This document shows positions 1 through 6,057 of a stretch of DNA of 6,628 nt, in pieces. Under the pieces are notes generated by a model that had not been told where the DNA came from, made no database searches, and worked only from the letters and a program-made list of their open reading frames with translations. The DNA comes from Candidatus Poribacteria bacterium (GTDB lineage: Bacteria; Poribacteria; WGA-4E; B28-G17): contig QNBQ01000099.1 of NCBI GenBank assembly GCA_003645735.1, positions 1-6,628 of the forward strand. Direction: 5' to 3'. A program made the translations under genes and the position numbers. Position 1 is the first letter of the stretch, and each line of letters begins with the position of its first letter.

Positions 1-120
1 AACCAGCGCCAGGAAGATCCTCACGCCGGCGCCCAATAGGCTCGGCATCCCCGGAAGCTCCGGCCGCTCGGCCTGTTGGGCGTATGCGAGCATGAGGGGA
101 AGGACGACCGCCGCCATCAT
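1..120 (-). CDS. fliO: Probable flagellar biosynthesis protein FliO, N-terminal 40 codons (partial, runs off left edge)
   Basis: An open frame starts at ATG 120-118, four bases before the end of fliN (ATGA overlap), and stays open to base 1. A second ATG in the same frame (117-115) is the alternative start. The 40 visible residues begin with a hydrophobic stretch ([14 protein letters not shown], then AQQ) that looks like a signal peptide with an Ala-X-Ala type end. A short Pro/Glu-rich stretch follows, and a second hydrophobic segment begins at the edge (VRIFLALV). FliO is a small membrane protein that helps assemble the FliP/FliQ/FliR export gate of the flagellar type III secretion system, and it usually has this layout of short exported N-terminus then membrane helix. 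FliO sequences are poorly conserved, so the name rests mainly on the fliL-fliM-fliN-fliO order; fliP is the next best alternative. No strong Shine-Dalgarno is seen, so translation is probably coupled to fliN. Confidence 0.62.
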   Translation of the reverse strand, partial: MMAAVVLPLMLAYAQQAERPELPGMPSLLGAGVRIFLALV

Positions 121-479
121 CTCAAGCTCTTGATCCTCTGCTCCCTGTTGAGTATGCTGGTGATCCTGACGCCGAAGTTTTCGTCCAAAACGACCACCTC
201 TCCCTTGGCTATCGGCTTGTTGTTGACCAACACGTCCACCGGCTCGCCCGCGAGCTTGTCCAGCTCTATGATCGACCCCGGCATCAGCCTCAGTATGTCC
301 TCGATCCTCATCTTCGTCCTGCCAAGCTCTATGATCACATCGAGCTCCACGTCCATCAGAAGCTCGATATTGTCCTTGGGGAGCTCCTCGGAGGTCGGAA
401 CCTTCTCCTCCTCTTTGACCTCAAACTCCTCATCCAAGATATCCCCTTGGGAGAGCTTTTCCTCCATTTTCTCCTCCAT
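117..479 (-). CDS. fliN: Flagellar motor switch protein FliN
   Basis: A 120-residue protein, close to the usual FliN length. FliN forms most of the cytoplasmic C-ring with FliM, takes part in torque and rotation switching, and docks export substrates through FliH. Residues 1-35 are acidic and probably disordered. Residues 38-112 form the SpoA/FliN C-terminal fold, with the family signatures [18 protein letters not shown] (40-57), [21 protein letters not shown] (62-82) and [20 protein letters not shown] (86-105). The start is fixed by a perfect Shine-Dalgarno six bases upstream that overlaps the fliM stop codon. It lies 6 nt after fliM and overlaps the next gene by 4 nt, so it belongs to one operon with fliL-fliM-fliO. 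The N-terminus contains LSQGDIL (9-15), which recalls the CheY-binding motif of FliM. The length and single SpoA domain distinguish it from the longer FliY type. Confidence 0.96.
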   Translation of the reverse strand: MEEKMEEKLSQGDILDEEFEVKEEEKVPTSEELPKDNIELLMDVELDVIIELGRTKMRIEDILRLMPGSIIELDKLAGEPVDVLVNNKPIAKGEVVVLDENFGVRITSILNREQRIKSLR

Positions 480-485
480 CGCCCC

Positions 486-493
486 TCACCTCC
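486..493 (-). promoter_or_regulatory. Perfect Shine-Dalgarno of fliN, overlapping the fliM stop
   Basis: On the minus strand the sequence GGAGGTGA occupies 493-486 and is followed after six bases by the fliN ATG at 479. It is an eight-base match to the 16S rRNA 3' end, and its last three bases are the fliM stop codon TGA. It selects the first ATG of fliN over the in-frame ATG four codons later, which lacks such a site. Confidence 0.85.
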
Positions 494-1499
494 CCTCATC
501 CTCGGGGATGACCCCTATTATTTTGACCGCCTTTCTCCTGCCGACCCTGCCCGGTTTCCCCCAGAACCTCTTCTTACCGCCGACCTCAATAATGACCGGG
601 TCGATCAGCTTGCCTTCCTTGACCCTCACCTCCGTCTTGATGATATCCCCCTCCTTCAACTGGAGGAGATCGCCGAGGGTTATCTTGCTGGGGGGGAAGT
701 AAACGCGCACAGGTATCTCTGTCTTTTCGACCTTTTGCCTTATCTCGCTCACATACCTTCCGTTGGCCTCCGCCTCGTAGTTGAACATCCACCGCTCCGG
801 CCTGGCCGATGAGAGCGACGGCTCTATCATCGTGAACGGGTAGCAGATGCTCATCACGCCTACGGCTTGGTTGAACTTGGCCTCGAAGATGACCAACATC
901 ACCGTATCGGATGAGGGGACGATCTGGACGTATTGTGGATCGGTCTCTATCCTCTCCAACTTCACCTTGACGTCCTCCACGATGTATTGCCACGCCTCCT
1001 GGAGCGACTCCATGGCGCTCTCTATCGCCCGCTCGATTATCGCCTTTTCGATCTCGGAGATCTTCCGCATCTTAGCCGGTGTGTTGGCGCCCGTCCCTCC
1101 CAGCAGCCTGTCGATGATCGGGAAGACCAGCTGAGGGGAGATCTCCATCACCGCCACGCCTTTGAGCGGCTCCATCGAGAAGATCGCCAGACAGGACATC
1201 TCTGAGATCGACATGAGGAAATCGCCGTAGGTCAGCTGCTCGACCTGAGTGCACTCCACATCGACCAGCGTCCGGAGCAGCGATGAAAGAGAGGAGCTGA
1301 AGACTCTGGCGAAGTGACGGTGCAGCATCTGCAGCGATCTGATGTAATCCTTCGAAACCCTGCCCGGCCTGGTGAAATCGTAAAGCCTGACCTCCCTGAC
1401 TTTATCCCCCTGGGTCTCCCTCGGCCCGAATTCCCCCTTGGACACCATCTCGAGCAGGGCGTCTATCTCCTCTTGCGAGAGAACCCTATCCGTATTCAT
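486..1499 (-). CDS. fliM: Flagellar motor switch protein FliM
   Basis: A 337-residue protein, the normal FliM length. FliM is the C-ring subunit that binds phosphorylated CheY and, with FliG and FliN, reverses motor rotation. The N-terminus carries the CheY-P binding motif LSQEEIDALL at residues 7-16. A middle CheC-like domain (about 45-235) follows, including the GGTG loop at 134-137 that contacts FliG. The C-terminal SpoA domain (about 260-331) pairs with FliN. The ATG at 1499 lies 7 nt after the fliL stop, and a GAGG-type ribosome site overlaps the end of fliL. The frame is intact and the domain order complete. The preserved CheY motif, together with cheB in the same window, indicates a chemotaxis-controlled flagellum rather than a switchless motor. 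Confidence 0.97.
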   Translation of the reverse strand: MNTDRVLSQEEIDALLEMVSKGEFGPRETQGDKVREVRLYDFTRPGRVSKDYIRSLQMLHRHFARVFSSSLSSLLRTLVDVECTQVEQLTYGDFLMSISEMSCLAIFSMEPLKGVAVMEISPQLVFPIIDRLLGGTGANTPAKMRKISEIEKAIIERAIESAMESLQEAWQYIVEDVKVKLERIETDPQYVQIVPSSDTVMLVIFEAKFNQAVGVMSICYPFTMIEPSLSSARPERWMFNYEAEANGRYVSEIRQKVEKTEIPVRVYFPPSKITLGDLLQLKEGDIIKTEVRVKEGKLIDPVIIEVGGKKRFWGKPGRVGRRKAVKIIGVIPEDEGR

Positions 1500-1506
1500 C
1501 TCCGCC

Positions 1507-2022
1507 TCACTGGATGACGAACTCCGTGAAGAAAAGCTTCAGGATTATCTCCCTGCCCAGAAGCCGGTTCATCGCCGAGACGATCTCACCCCGCAGCTTA
1601 TTCCGGCTGTCCAGATCCTCGAGCTCGGGGATCGTCTTCGACGAGAGGATCTGAATCGCCACGTCTTGAAGCGCGGGTTTGAATTTCTCTATCAGCTTCT
1701 GATACTCCGCCGAGGCAAGCTCCAAGTAGATGGTCACCCTCAGGAACCTCGTCCCCTCCGTGCCAGCGGGGTTGACGATCACGTCGCCGAACTGGTAGAG
1801 GAAGGATTCCTCGTCGAGAACCGGCTTGGCTTCGGACCTTCGGATCTTCTGTTTGGGTTGCTGAACCGCTCCTCCCCCTTCGCCGGGGGCTGGGGCGGGC
1901 TGTGGAAGGAACTTGGTCACGAGCACAAACGCCACGGCGGTCATCATGACCATCGTCCCGAAATACATCATCAGGTTCTTCATGTCGAGCGATCCCCCTC
2001 TGCTCCTCCCCTCCTCAGCCAT
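1507..2022 (-). CDS. fliL: Flagellar basal body-associated protein FliL
   Basis: A 171-residue inner-membrane protein that surrounds or stabilises the stator units of the flagellar motor. Residues 1-16 are cytoplasmic, 17-36 form one transmembrane helix (LMMYFGTMVMMTAVAFVLV), 40-65 are a Pro/Gly/Gln linker, and about 70-171 form the periplasmic FliL domain. The final residues (LKLFFTEFVIQ) match the characteristic C-terminal end of FliL. I chose ATG 2022 because AGAGGG lies 7 nt upstream. The open frame extends to a TTG at 2073, but that codon lies inside the sigma-54 -12 element, so it should not be transcribed as coding sequence. A later ATG at 1983, just before the membrane helix, is a weaker alternative. 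It is the first gene of the fliL-fliM-fliN-fliO unit. Confidence 0.93.
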   Translation of the reverse strand: MAEEGRSRGGSLDMKNLMMYFGTMVMMTAVAFVLVTKFLPQPAPAPGEGGGAVQQPKQKIRRSEAKPVLDEESFLYQFGDVIVNPAGTEGTRFLRVTIYLELASAEYQKLIEKFKPALQDVAIQILSSKTIPELEDLDSRNKLRGEIVSAMNRLLGREIILKLFFTEFVIQ

Positions 2023-2068
2023 CCCAAAACCCTCTGAGATGAAGTAGCTATCCGTCCGGCGAGTCGCG

Positions 2069-2084
2069 AGCAAGTTCTATGCCA
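2069..2084 (-). promoter_or_regulatory. Sigma-54 (RpoN) -24/-12 promoter for fliLMNO
   Basis: The minus-strand sequence TGGCATAGAACTTGCT fits the sigma-54 consensus TGGCAYRNNNNTTGCW at every specified position. The invariant GG (2083-2082) and GC (2071-2070) are separated by the required 10 bases. The predicted transcription start is near 2058, giving a leader of about 36 nt before the fliL ATG at 2022. Sigma-54 promoters need an enhancer-binding ATPase and commonly drive middle-stage flagellar genes, such as the fliL-containing operons of Pseudomonas and Vibrio. No activator gene is visible in the window. Confidence 0.85.
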
Positions 2085-2132
2085 CTGTTTGGACGTTAAA
2101 AATCGGGGGAACGGAAGCTCGAAGGCAGGTGA

Positions 2133-2151
2133 ATGGGAAAATTATTCCCAT
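2133..2151 (-). repeat. 7-bp inverted repeat between ksgA and the fliL promoter
   Basis: ATGGGAA and its complement TTCCCAT (arms 2133-2139 and 2145-2151) flank a 5-base loop, 8 nt past the ksgA stop. It could be a weak terminator for the upstream operon, but only three of the seven pairs are G-C and no run of T follows directly; a TTTTT run appears only about 30 nt later (2102-2098). Its position, about 75-93 bases upstream of the predicted fliL start, also suits a binding site for a sigma-54 activator. The sequence does not settle which. Confidence 0.45.
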
Positions 2152-2159
2152 CGATCGGA

Positions 2160-2975
2160 TCAGGCGTGGGAAACGAAAAGCTCGTCGGCGAGCCTGCTCA
2201 GCTGTTCAAGGGTCAGCGATTCAGCTCTCTCCTCCAGGCTTATCCCCGCCCTCTCCATCGCCGACCTGATCGCCTCGTCCGCCAGGCCGAGCGATCGGAG
2301 GGCGTTTTTTATCATCTTCCTCCTCTGACCGAAAGCTGCCCTGACGACCCTGAAGAAAAACCCCTCGTCCTTCACCTCGACCCTGGGCCTCTCCCTGAAG
2401 GAGATCCTCACGACGCTGGAGGTGACCTTCGGCTTAGGTCGGAAGGCGCCCGGCGGGATATCGAACAAAAGCTCCACATCGGCGAAATACTGAACGAGAA
2501 CCGTCAGCGACCCGTATTCCTTCGAGCCGGGCGCGGCGCAGATCCTCCTGGCCACCTCCCTCTGAACCGTCAACACGCACTCCCCCAAGACGCGCCTGCT
2601 CTCTATGAGCTTCTCGATGATCGGCGAGGTTATGTAATAAGGGATGTTGGCGACGACCTTGGCCTTAGAGCCGACGCTCAGGTGTTCGGAAAGCAGGGAG
2701 GTGAGATCGAGCTTCAAAACGTCGCCTTGGATCAGGGCGAGCCTGTCCTCACCTTGAAACCGGGAGCGGAGCAAGGCGACCAGCTCGGGATCTATCTCGA
2801 CGGCGATCACCCTACCCGCCCGCTCCAACAGCAGCTCGGTCAGATCGCCCTCCCCTGGGCCTATCTCCAGGACCACATCCTCGGGCCTGAGCGAGGCCGC
2901 CTCGGCTATGCGGATCAGGTATGATCTGTCCCTCAGGAAATGCTGGCCGAGCCGTTTTTTAGCCTTTACGGGCAT
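2160..2975 (-). CDS. rsmA: 16S rRNA dimethyladenosine transferase KsgA/RsmA
   Basis: A 271-residue cytoplasmic methyltransferase that uses S-adenosylmethionine to N6-dimethylate two adjacent adenines in the 3'-terminal hairpin of 16S rRNA (A1518/A1519 in E. coli), a late check on small-subunit assembly. Motifs in order: GQHFL (10-14), the SAM-binding loop EIGPGEG (37-43), acidic VEID (59-62) and QGD (83-85), the catalytic NIPYY (110-114, the NLPY-type motif IV), FRPKPKVTSSVV (178-189) and FGQRRKMIKN (215-224). All expected residues are present and the length is normal. The ATG at 2975 overlaps the end of coaBC by 17 nt and is preceded closely by AAGGGGG. It is the last gene of the housekeeping operon; the flagellar promoter follows. 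RsmA is the current name, KsgA the older one. Confidence 0.97.
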   Translation of the reverse strand: MPVKAKKRLGQHFLRDRSYLIRIAEAASLRPEDVVLEIGPGEGDLTELLLERAGRVIAVEIDPELVALLRSRFQGEDRLALIQGDVLKLDLTSLLSEHLSVGSKAKVVANIPYYITSPIIEKLIESRRVLGECVLTVQREVARRICAAPGSKEYGSLTVLVQYFADVELLFDIPPGAFRPKPKVTSSVVRISFRERPRVEVKDEGFFFRVVRAAFGQRRKMIKNALRSLGLADEAIRSAMERAGISLEERAESLTLEQLSRLADELFVSHA

Positions 2976-4173
2976 CCCCCTTCAGCATCGCGGCGACCCT
3001 GTCCAACACCTTATGGGCCACCTCATACTTGCTCATAAGCGGCAACCTCTCCGCCTTGCCGGTTCCGTCTATCAGCGTGACGATGTTCGTGTCTGACTCG
3101 AACCCGGCCCCCGGCTCCAGGACGTTGTTGGCGACTATGAGGTCGAGGTTTTTCGATCTCAGCTTTTGGAGGGCGTTTTCTATCAGCCGATCGGTTTCGG
3201 CGGCGAACCCGACCAGGATCCTATCGCCCTTACGCTTTCCCAGCTCGGCCAGGATGTCGGGGGTGGGCACGAGCTTGAGGTTTAGCTCCGAGACCTGATC
3301 CTTTTTAAGCTTCAGGGGAAGCGCCTCTTCGGGCCTGAAATCGGCCACCGCGGCGGCCATGATGACGACGTCCGCCTCCTCAAAGCCCTCCAACACCGCC
3401 TCCCTCATCTCCTCCGCCGTCTCGACCCGGACGGTCGGGATAAACGGCGGAGGGGGAAGCGGCGTTGGACCGGTTATGAGCTTGACGCGCGCGCCCCTGT
3501 CCCTGGCCGCCCTGGCCAGCGCGAAGCCCATCTTGCCGCTCGACCTGTTCGTCACGAACCTGATCGGATCGATATACTCCCTCGTCGGCCCGGCGGTCAC
3601 TAGCACGTTGACGCCCTCCAGATCCTTGGGCGTCAACGCCATCCCGATCGCCTCAACGATCACCTCCGGCTCGGCCATCCTTCCCCTCCCCTCCCTTCCG
3701 CATGCCAGCCTGCCGTATCCGGGGGGTATGATGAAGGCGCCCCGCTCCTCCAGGGTTTTGAGGTTGGCCTGGACGGCGGGGTGTCGCCACATGTTGTCGT
3801 TCATGGCGGGAGCGATCAGGAGGGGGCAGCTCGCCGCCAGGGCGACCGTCGTGAGCAGATCGTCGGCTATGCCGTTTGCGAGCTTGCCTATGACGTTGGC
3901 GGTGGCCGGGGCTATGACGAAAAGCTCGGACCAATCGGCCAGCGAGACGTGCTCCGGCTGCCAAAGATGAGGGGAGAACATATCGATGTGGACGGGGTTG
4001 CCGGAGAGGGTTTGGAAGGTGAGGGGTGCGACGAACTTCGTCGCGTTTTCGGTCATGACGACCCTCACCTCGGCCCCCTCCTTGACGAGGAGGCTTGTGA
4101 GCGCAGCGGCCTTGAAGGCCGCTATCCCCCCGGTAACCCCCAAAAGTATCCTTCTGCCGTTGAGGGCGGCCAT
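2959..4173 (-). CDS. coaBC: Bifunctional phosphopantothenoylcysteine decarboxylase / phosphopantothenate-cysteine ligase CoaBC
   Basis: A 404-residue fusion enzyme for two steps of coenzyme A synthesis: joining 4'-phosphopantothenate to cysteine (CoaB, CTP-dependent in bacteria) and FMN-dependent decarboxylation to 4'-phosphopantetheine (CoaC). The N-terminal flavoprotein domain (about 1-180) shows GVTGGIAAFKA (12-22), active-site His75 in EHVSLADW, the PAMNDNMW motif (122-129) and the flap Cys158 in GRLACGREGRGRM. The CoaB domain (about 185-400) shows TAGPTREYIDPIRFVTNRSSGKMG (193-216, with Asn209 at the position of the E. coli acyl-phosphate-binding Asn), AAAVADFRP (273-281), the KLKK lysines (288-291) and FAAET (323-327). 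A run of four prolines (240-243) may slow translation. The start ATG overlaps the rpoZ stop (TGATG), consistent with coupled translation. Confidence 0.97.
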   Translation of the reverse strand: MAALNGRRILLGVTGGIAAFKAAALTSLLVKEGAEVRVVMTENATKFVAPLTFQTLSGNPVHIDMFSPHLWQPEHVSLADWSELFVIAPATANVIGKLANGIADDLLTTVALAASCPLLIAPAMNDNMWRHPAVQANLKTLEERGAFIIPPGYGRLACGREGRGRMAEPEVIVEAIGMALTPKDLEGVNVLVTAGPTREYIDPIRFVTNRSSGKMGFALARAARDRGARVKLITGPTPLPPPPFIPTVRVETAEEMREAVLEGFEEADVVIMAAAVADFRPEEALPLKLKKDQVSELNLKLVPTPDILAELGKRKGDRILVGFAAETDRLIENALQKLRSKNLDLIVANNVLEPGAGFESDTNIVTLIDGTGKAERLPLMSKYEVAHKVLDRVAAMLKGDARKG

Positions 4174-4511
4174 CAGCTCTCCCTCAGCTCCTCTTCCTCC
4201 TCCTTCTCTATTTGGGCCTCCAGCTCCTCGGGTATGAACCTCTCCCTCTCCTTGAACTCCCTGGCTATCTCCTCGTCGACCTCCCTGGCGGGATAAAGCC
4301 TCCTGTCGGGCCTCGGCTCATGAGGCAGCACCCTGTATTCCAAGGCGCCGGCGGCCAGCTCCTCCAGGGCTATCGTAGCCGGCTTTATGTGCGAGGTCTT
4401 TATCCTGGGCCGCTCCCCGGCGTTCAGCTGCCTGGCCCTCCTGGAGGCTATGTTGGCCGCCAGATATTTGTTGCCTATCGAGAGGAGATCCTCTATCAAC
4501 ACGTTTCTCAT
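4173..4511 (-). CDS. rpoZ: DNA-directed RNA polymerase omega subunit
   Basis: A 112-residue protein; omega wraps the beta-prime C-terminus and helps RNA polymerase assemble. The family core is clear: IEDLLSIGNKYLAANIASRRARQLN (6-30) and KPATIALEELAAGALEY (43-59), the conserved helices that include the RARQLN and A-EEL segments. The protein is longer than the 91-residue E. coli omega because of a charged, Glu-rich tail (about 76-112, including EKEEEEEL). Position between gmk and coaBC, an order shared by many bacteria, supports the call. The ATG overlaps the gmk stop (ATGA), with AGGGGTGA a few bases upstream inside gmk. Codon use is striking: all nine Ile codons are ATA and 14 of 15 Arg codons are AGG/AGA. 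If (p)ppGpp acts on this polymerase as in E. coli, omega would contribute to that site; this is inference. Confidence 0.93.
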   Translation of the reverse strand: MRNVLIEDLLSIGNKYLAANIASRRARQLNAGERPRIKTSHIKPATIALEELAAGALEYRVLPHEPRPDRRLYPAREVDEEIAREFKERERFIPEELEAQIEKEEEEELRES

Positions 4512-5143
4512 ACCTCATCACCCCTCCACGCCCTTTTTATCCCCTTGATCCTCTCGGGGGTGAGCTTGAAGCTTTGGGCCGAGATGATCATCTCGACCGC
4601 TTTGACGGCCTCCTCAAGCTTTCCCTCCTCGTTTACGACGGCGTAATCGTAGATGTCTATGCTCGATATCTCCTTCAGGGCGATCTCGGCCCTCCGCTCT
4701 ATCTCCTCAGGGGAGGTTCCCCTCCTCCTGAGCCTCTCCTTCAGCGTCTCCATCGAGGGGGGCAAGATGAAGATGAGAAGGGCATCGGGGTAGAGCTTTT
4801 TGATCTGCGCCGCCCCCTGAACCTCTATCGCCAGCAGTATGGATCTGCCCTCCCTCAGGGCCTCGTCCAGCTGACGTTTCGGGGTGCCGTAGTAGTTGTC
4901 GTTGTAAACCGCCCATTCGGCGAACTCGCCGCTTTCTATCCCCCGCTCGAACTCCTCCCTCGACAGGAAGTGATAGTCTATCCCATCCCTCTCCCCCGGC
5001 CTGGGCTTCCTGGTCGTGGCCGAGATCGACCTGCACAGATCGGGGTTCCGCTTGAGCAGCTTTTTGACGATCGTCGTCTTCCCGGAGCCCGATGGCCCCG
5101 ATATGACGATGATCTGCCCTCGGCGGGGCGGTCGTCGGCTCAT
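4508..5143 (-). CDS. gmk: Guanylate kinase
   Basis: A 211-residue cytosolic kinase that converts GMP and ATP to GDP and ADP, an essential step of guanine nucleotide supply. Numbered from ATG 5143, it has the P-loop GPSGSGKT (16-23), the GMP-binding segment SISATTRKPRPGE (39-51), DYHF (56-59), YGTP (85-88), EVQGAAQI (107-114) and the lid and adenine-side region ERLRRRGTSPEEIERR (136-151). Length and motif order are normal. Ala105 stands two residues before Glu107, where many guanylate kinases carry Asp or Glu. The start is either ATG 5143 (TGATG overlap with the yicC stop) or GTG 5146 (GTGA overlap); both share the frame and differ by one residue. No good ribosome site is seen, so re-initiation after yicC is likely. 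Confidence 0.97.
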   Translation of the reverse strand: MSRRPPRRGQIIVISGPSGSGKTTIVKKLLKRNPDLCRSISATTRKPRPGERDGIDYHFLSREEFERGIESGEFAEWAVYNDNYYGTPKRQLDEALREGRSILLAIEVQGAAQIKKLYPDALLIFILPPSMETLKERLRRRGTSPEEIERRAEIALKEISSIDIYDYAVVNEEGKLEEAVKAVEMIISAQSFKLTPERIKGIKRAWRGDEV

Positions 5144-6021
5144 CACTCGACGTTTTGGGCTATCTCCCTGATCTTATCGATCTCGGATCGGAGCTTGATC
5201 GTCTCAGAGACGATCTCCTCCCTGGTGGCTTTGGCGGCGATCGTGTTGCTCTCCCTGTGCATCTCCTGGAGGAGGAAGTCGAGCTGTTTTCCGACCGGCT
5301 CGGCCGAGCCCAGCAGCGAGGAGAACTGGGAGATGTGGCTTCTCAGCCTGGCGATCTCCTCGGAGATGTCGGACCTTTCGGCCATCAGCGCCGCCTCCAT
5401 GGATATCCGCCCCTCATCATACCCCTCCCCCAGAAGCTCCTTCATCCGCTTCCTCAGCTTCTCCCTGTAGTCGTCGACCATCCCCTCGGCTAGCCTTTCG
5501 ATCCTATCGACCGAGGCGGCCACGGAGGCGAGCCTCCTCTCCATCTCCCTCCTCATCCTCTCCCCCTCGGCGAGCCTCATCTCGTCGAGCCGATCGATGG
5601 CCAGGTTCATCGCCTCCTCAAGCCACCTCCAGACCTCCTCCGCCTCCAGCTGGGGCTCTATGAGGTTGACCACCCCGGGCAGTGAGGCTAACAGCTGAAG
5701 CTCGACCTCCCCTTTTGCGCCCAGCTCCCGTCCCATCCCCTCCAGCCCCTCCTTGTATCTCCTGGCCAGCTCCAGGTCGATGAAGATCTCCTTGGGGGAG
5801 GAGGCGTTTTCATGGGGGAGGAGGTCGACGTTCAGGTAGACCGTCCCGCGGGCGATTCGGGAGCTGATCAGCTCGACCGCTTTGATCTCCAGGGGGGAGA
5901 GCTGATGCGGCAGCCTGCAGGAGACGGACCTATATTTGTGGTTGAGGGTTTTTATTTGGACGGAGAGCCTGCCGTAGGGGGTCTCAAGCTCGGCCCGGCC
6001 GTAGCCGGTCATGCTCCTCAC
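5143..6021 (-). CDS. yicC: YicC-family endoribonuclease
   Basis: A 292-residue protein, matching the usual 285-295 of the YicC/YloC family, whose studied members are endoribonucleases that cut RNA, including small-RNA targets in E. coli. The N-terminus has the family signature MTGYGRAE (4-11 from the chosen start) and the NHKY segment. The C-terminal half has the coiled, conserved part AERSDISEEIARLRSHI followed by the DUF1732 signature GKQLDFLLQEMHRESNTI (244-261). I chose GTG 6021 because AGGGGTGA lies five bases upstream and this start gives the typical RSMTGYGR beginning. ATG 6012 is too close to its AGGAG, and the open frame up to 6135 would run through the promoter and into cheB. It is the first gene of the yicC-gmk-rpoZ-coaBC-ksgA operon; the small remA/DUF370 gene often found between yicC and gmk is absent. 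Confidence 0.94.
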   Translation of the reverse strand: MRSMTGYGRAELETPYGRLSVQIKTLNHKYRSVSCRLPHQLSPLEIKAVELISSRIARGTVYLNVDLLPHENASSPKEIFIDLELARRYKEGLEGMGRELGAKGEVELQLLASLPGVVNLIEPQLEAEEVWRWLEEAMNLAIDRLDEMRLAEGERMRREMERRLASVAASVDRIERLAEGMVDDYREKLRKRMKELLGEGYDEGRISMEAALMAERSDISEEIARLRSHISQFSSLLGSAEPVGKQLDFLLQEMHRESNTIAAKATREEIVSETIKLRSEIDKIREIAQNVE

Positions 6022-6026
6022 AACGT

Positions 6027-6034
6027 TCACCCCT
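6027..6034 (-). promoter_or_regulatory. Ribosome binding site deciding the yicC GTG start
   Basis: AGGGGTGA on the minus strand (6034-6027) precedes GTG 6021 by five bases. It supports GTG 6021 over GTG 6030, whose start codon lies within this element, and over ATG 6012. Confidence 0.65.
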
Positions 6035-6057
6035 GCCCCGCTTCGATCTACAGCGAG

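Noticed and set aside
76..702. Plus-strand Ser/Leu-rich frame of 208 codons antisense to fliN and the end of fliM
   Set aside because: Its serine runs are the mirror of Glu-rich and Leu-rich codons in fliN; there is no independent evidence for a gene.
1438..2037. Plus-strand open frame of 199 codons antisense to fliL
   Set aside because: It is opposite a clear FliL, and its content is His/Arg/Pro-rich shadow sequence.
2023..2073. N-terminal extension of fliL starting at TTG 2073
   Set aside because: The TTG is part of the sigma-54 -12 element and lies upstream of the predicted transcript start; ATG 2022 has a proper ribosome site.
2098..2112. TTTTT run after a C-rich stretch, considered as a terminator tail for ksgA
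   Set aside because: The only hairpin nearby (2133-2151) is about 30 bases upstream, and a distal stem with the C-rich stretch would need a loop of more than 30 bases.
2133..2924. Plus-strand open frame of 263 codons antisense to ksgA
   Set aside because: It is opposite a complete KsgA with all motifs, and the product is low-complexity and unlike known proteins.
4574..5470. Long plus-strand open frame of 298 codons antisense to gmk and yicC
   Set aside because: It lies wholly opposite two clear family members. The translation shows no recognisable family and has biased, Arg/Leu/Pro-rich composition typical of antisense frames in GC-rich genes.
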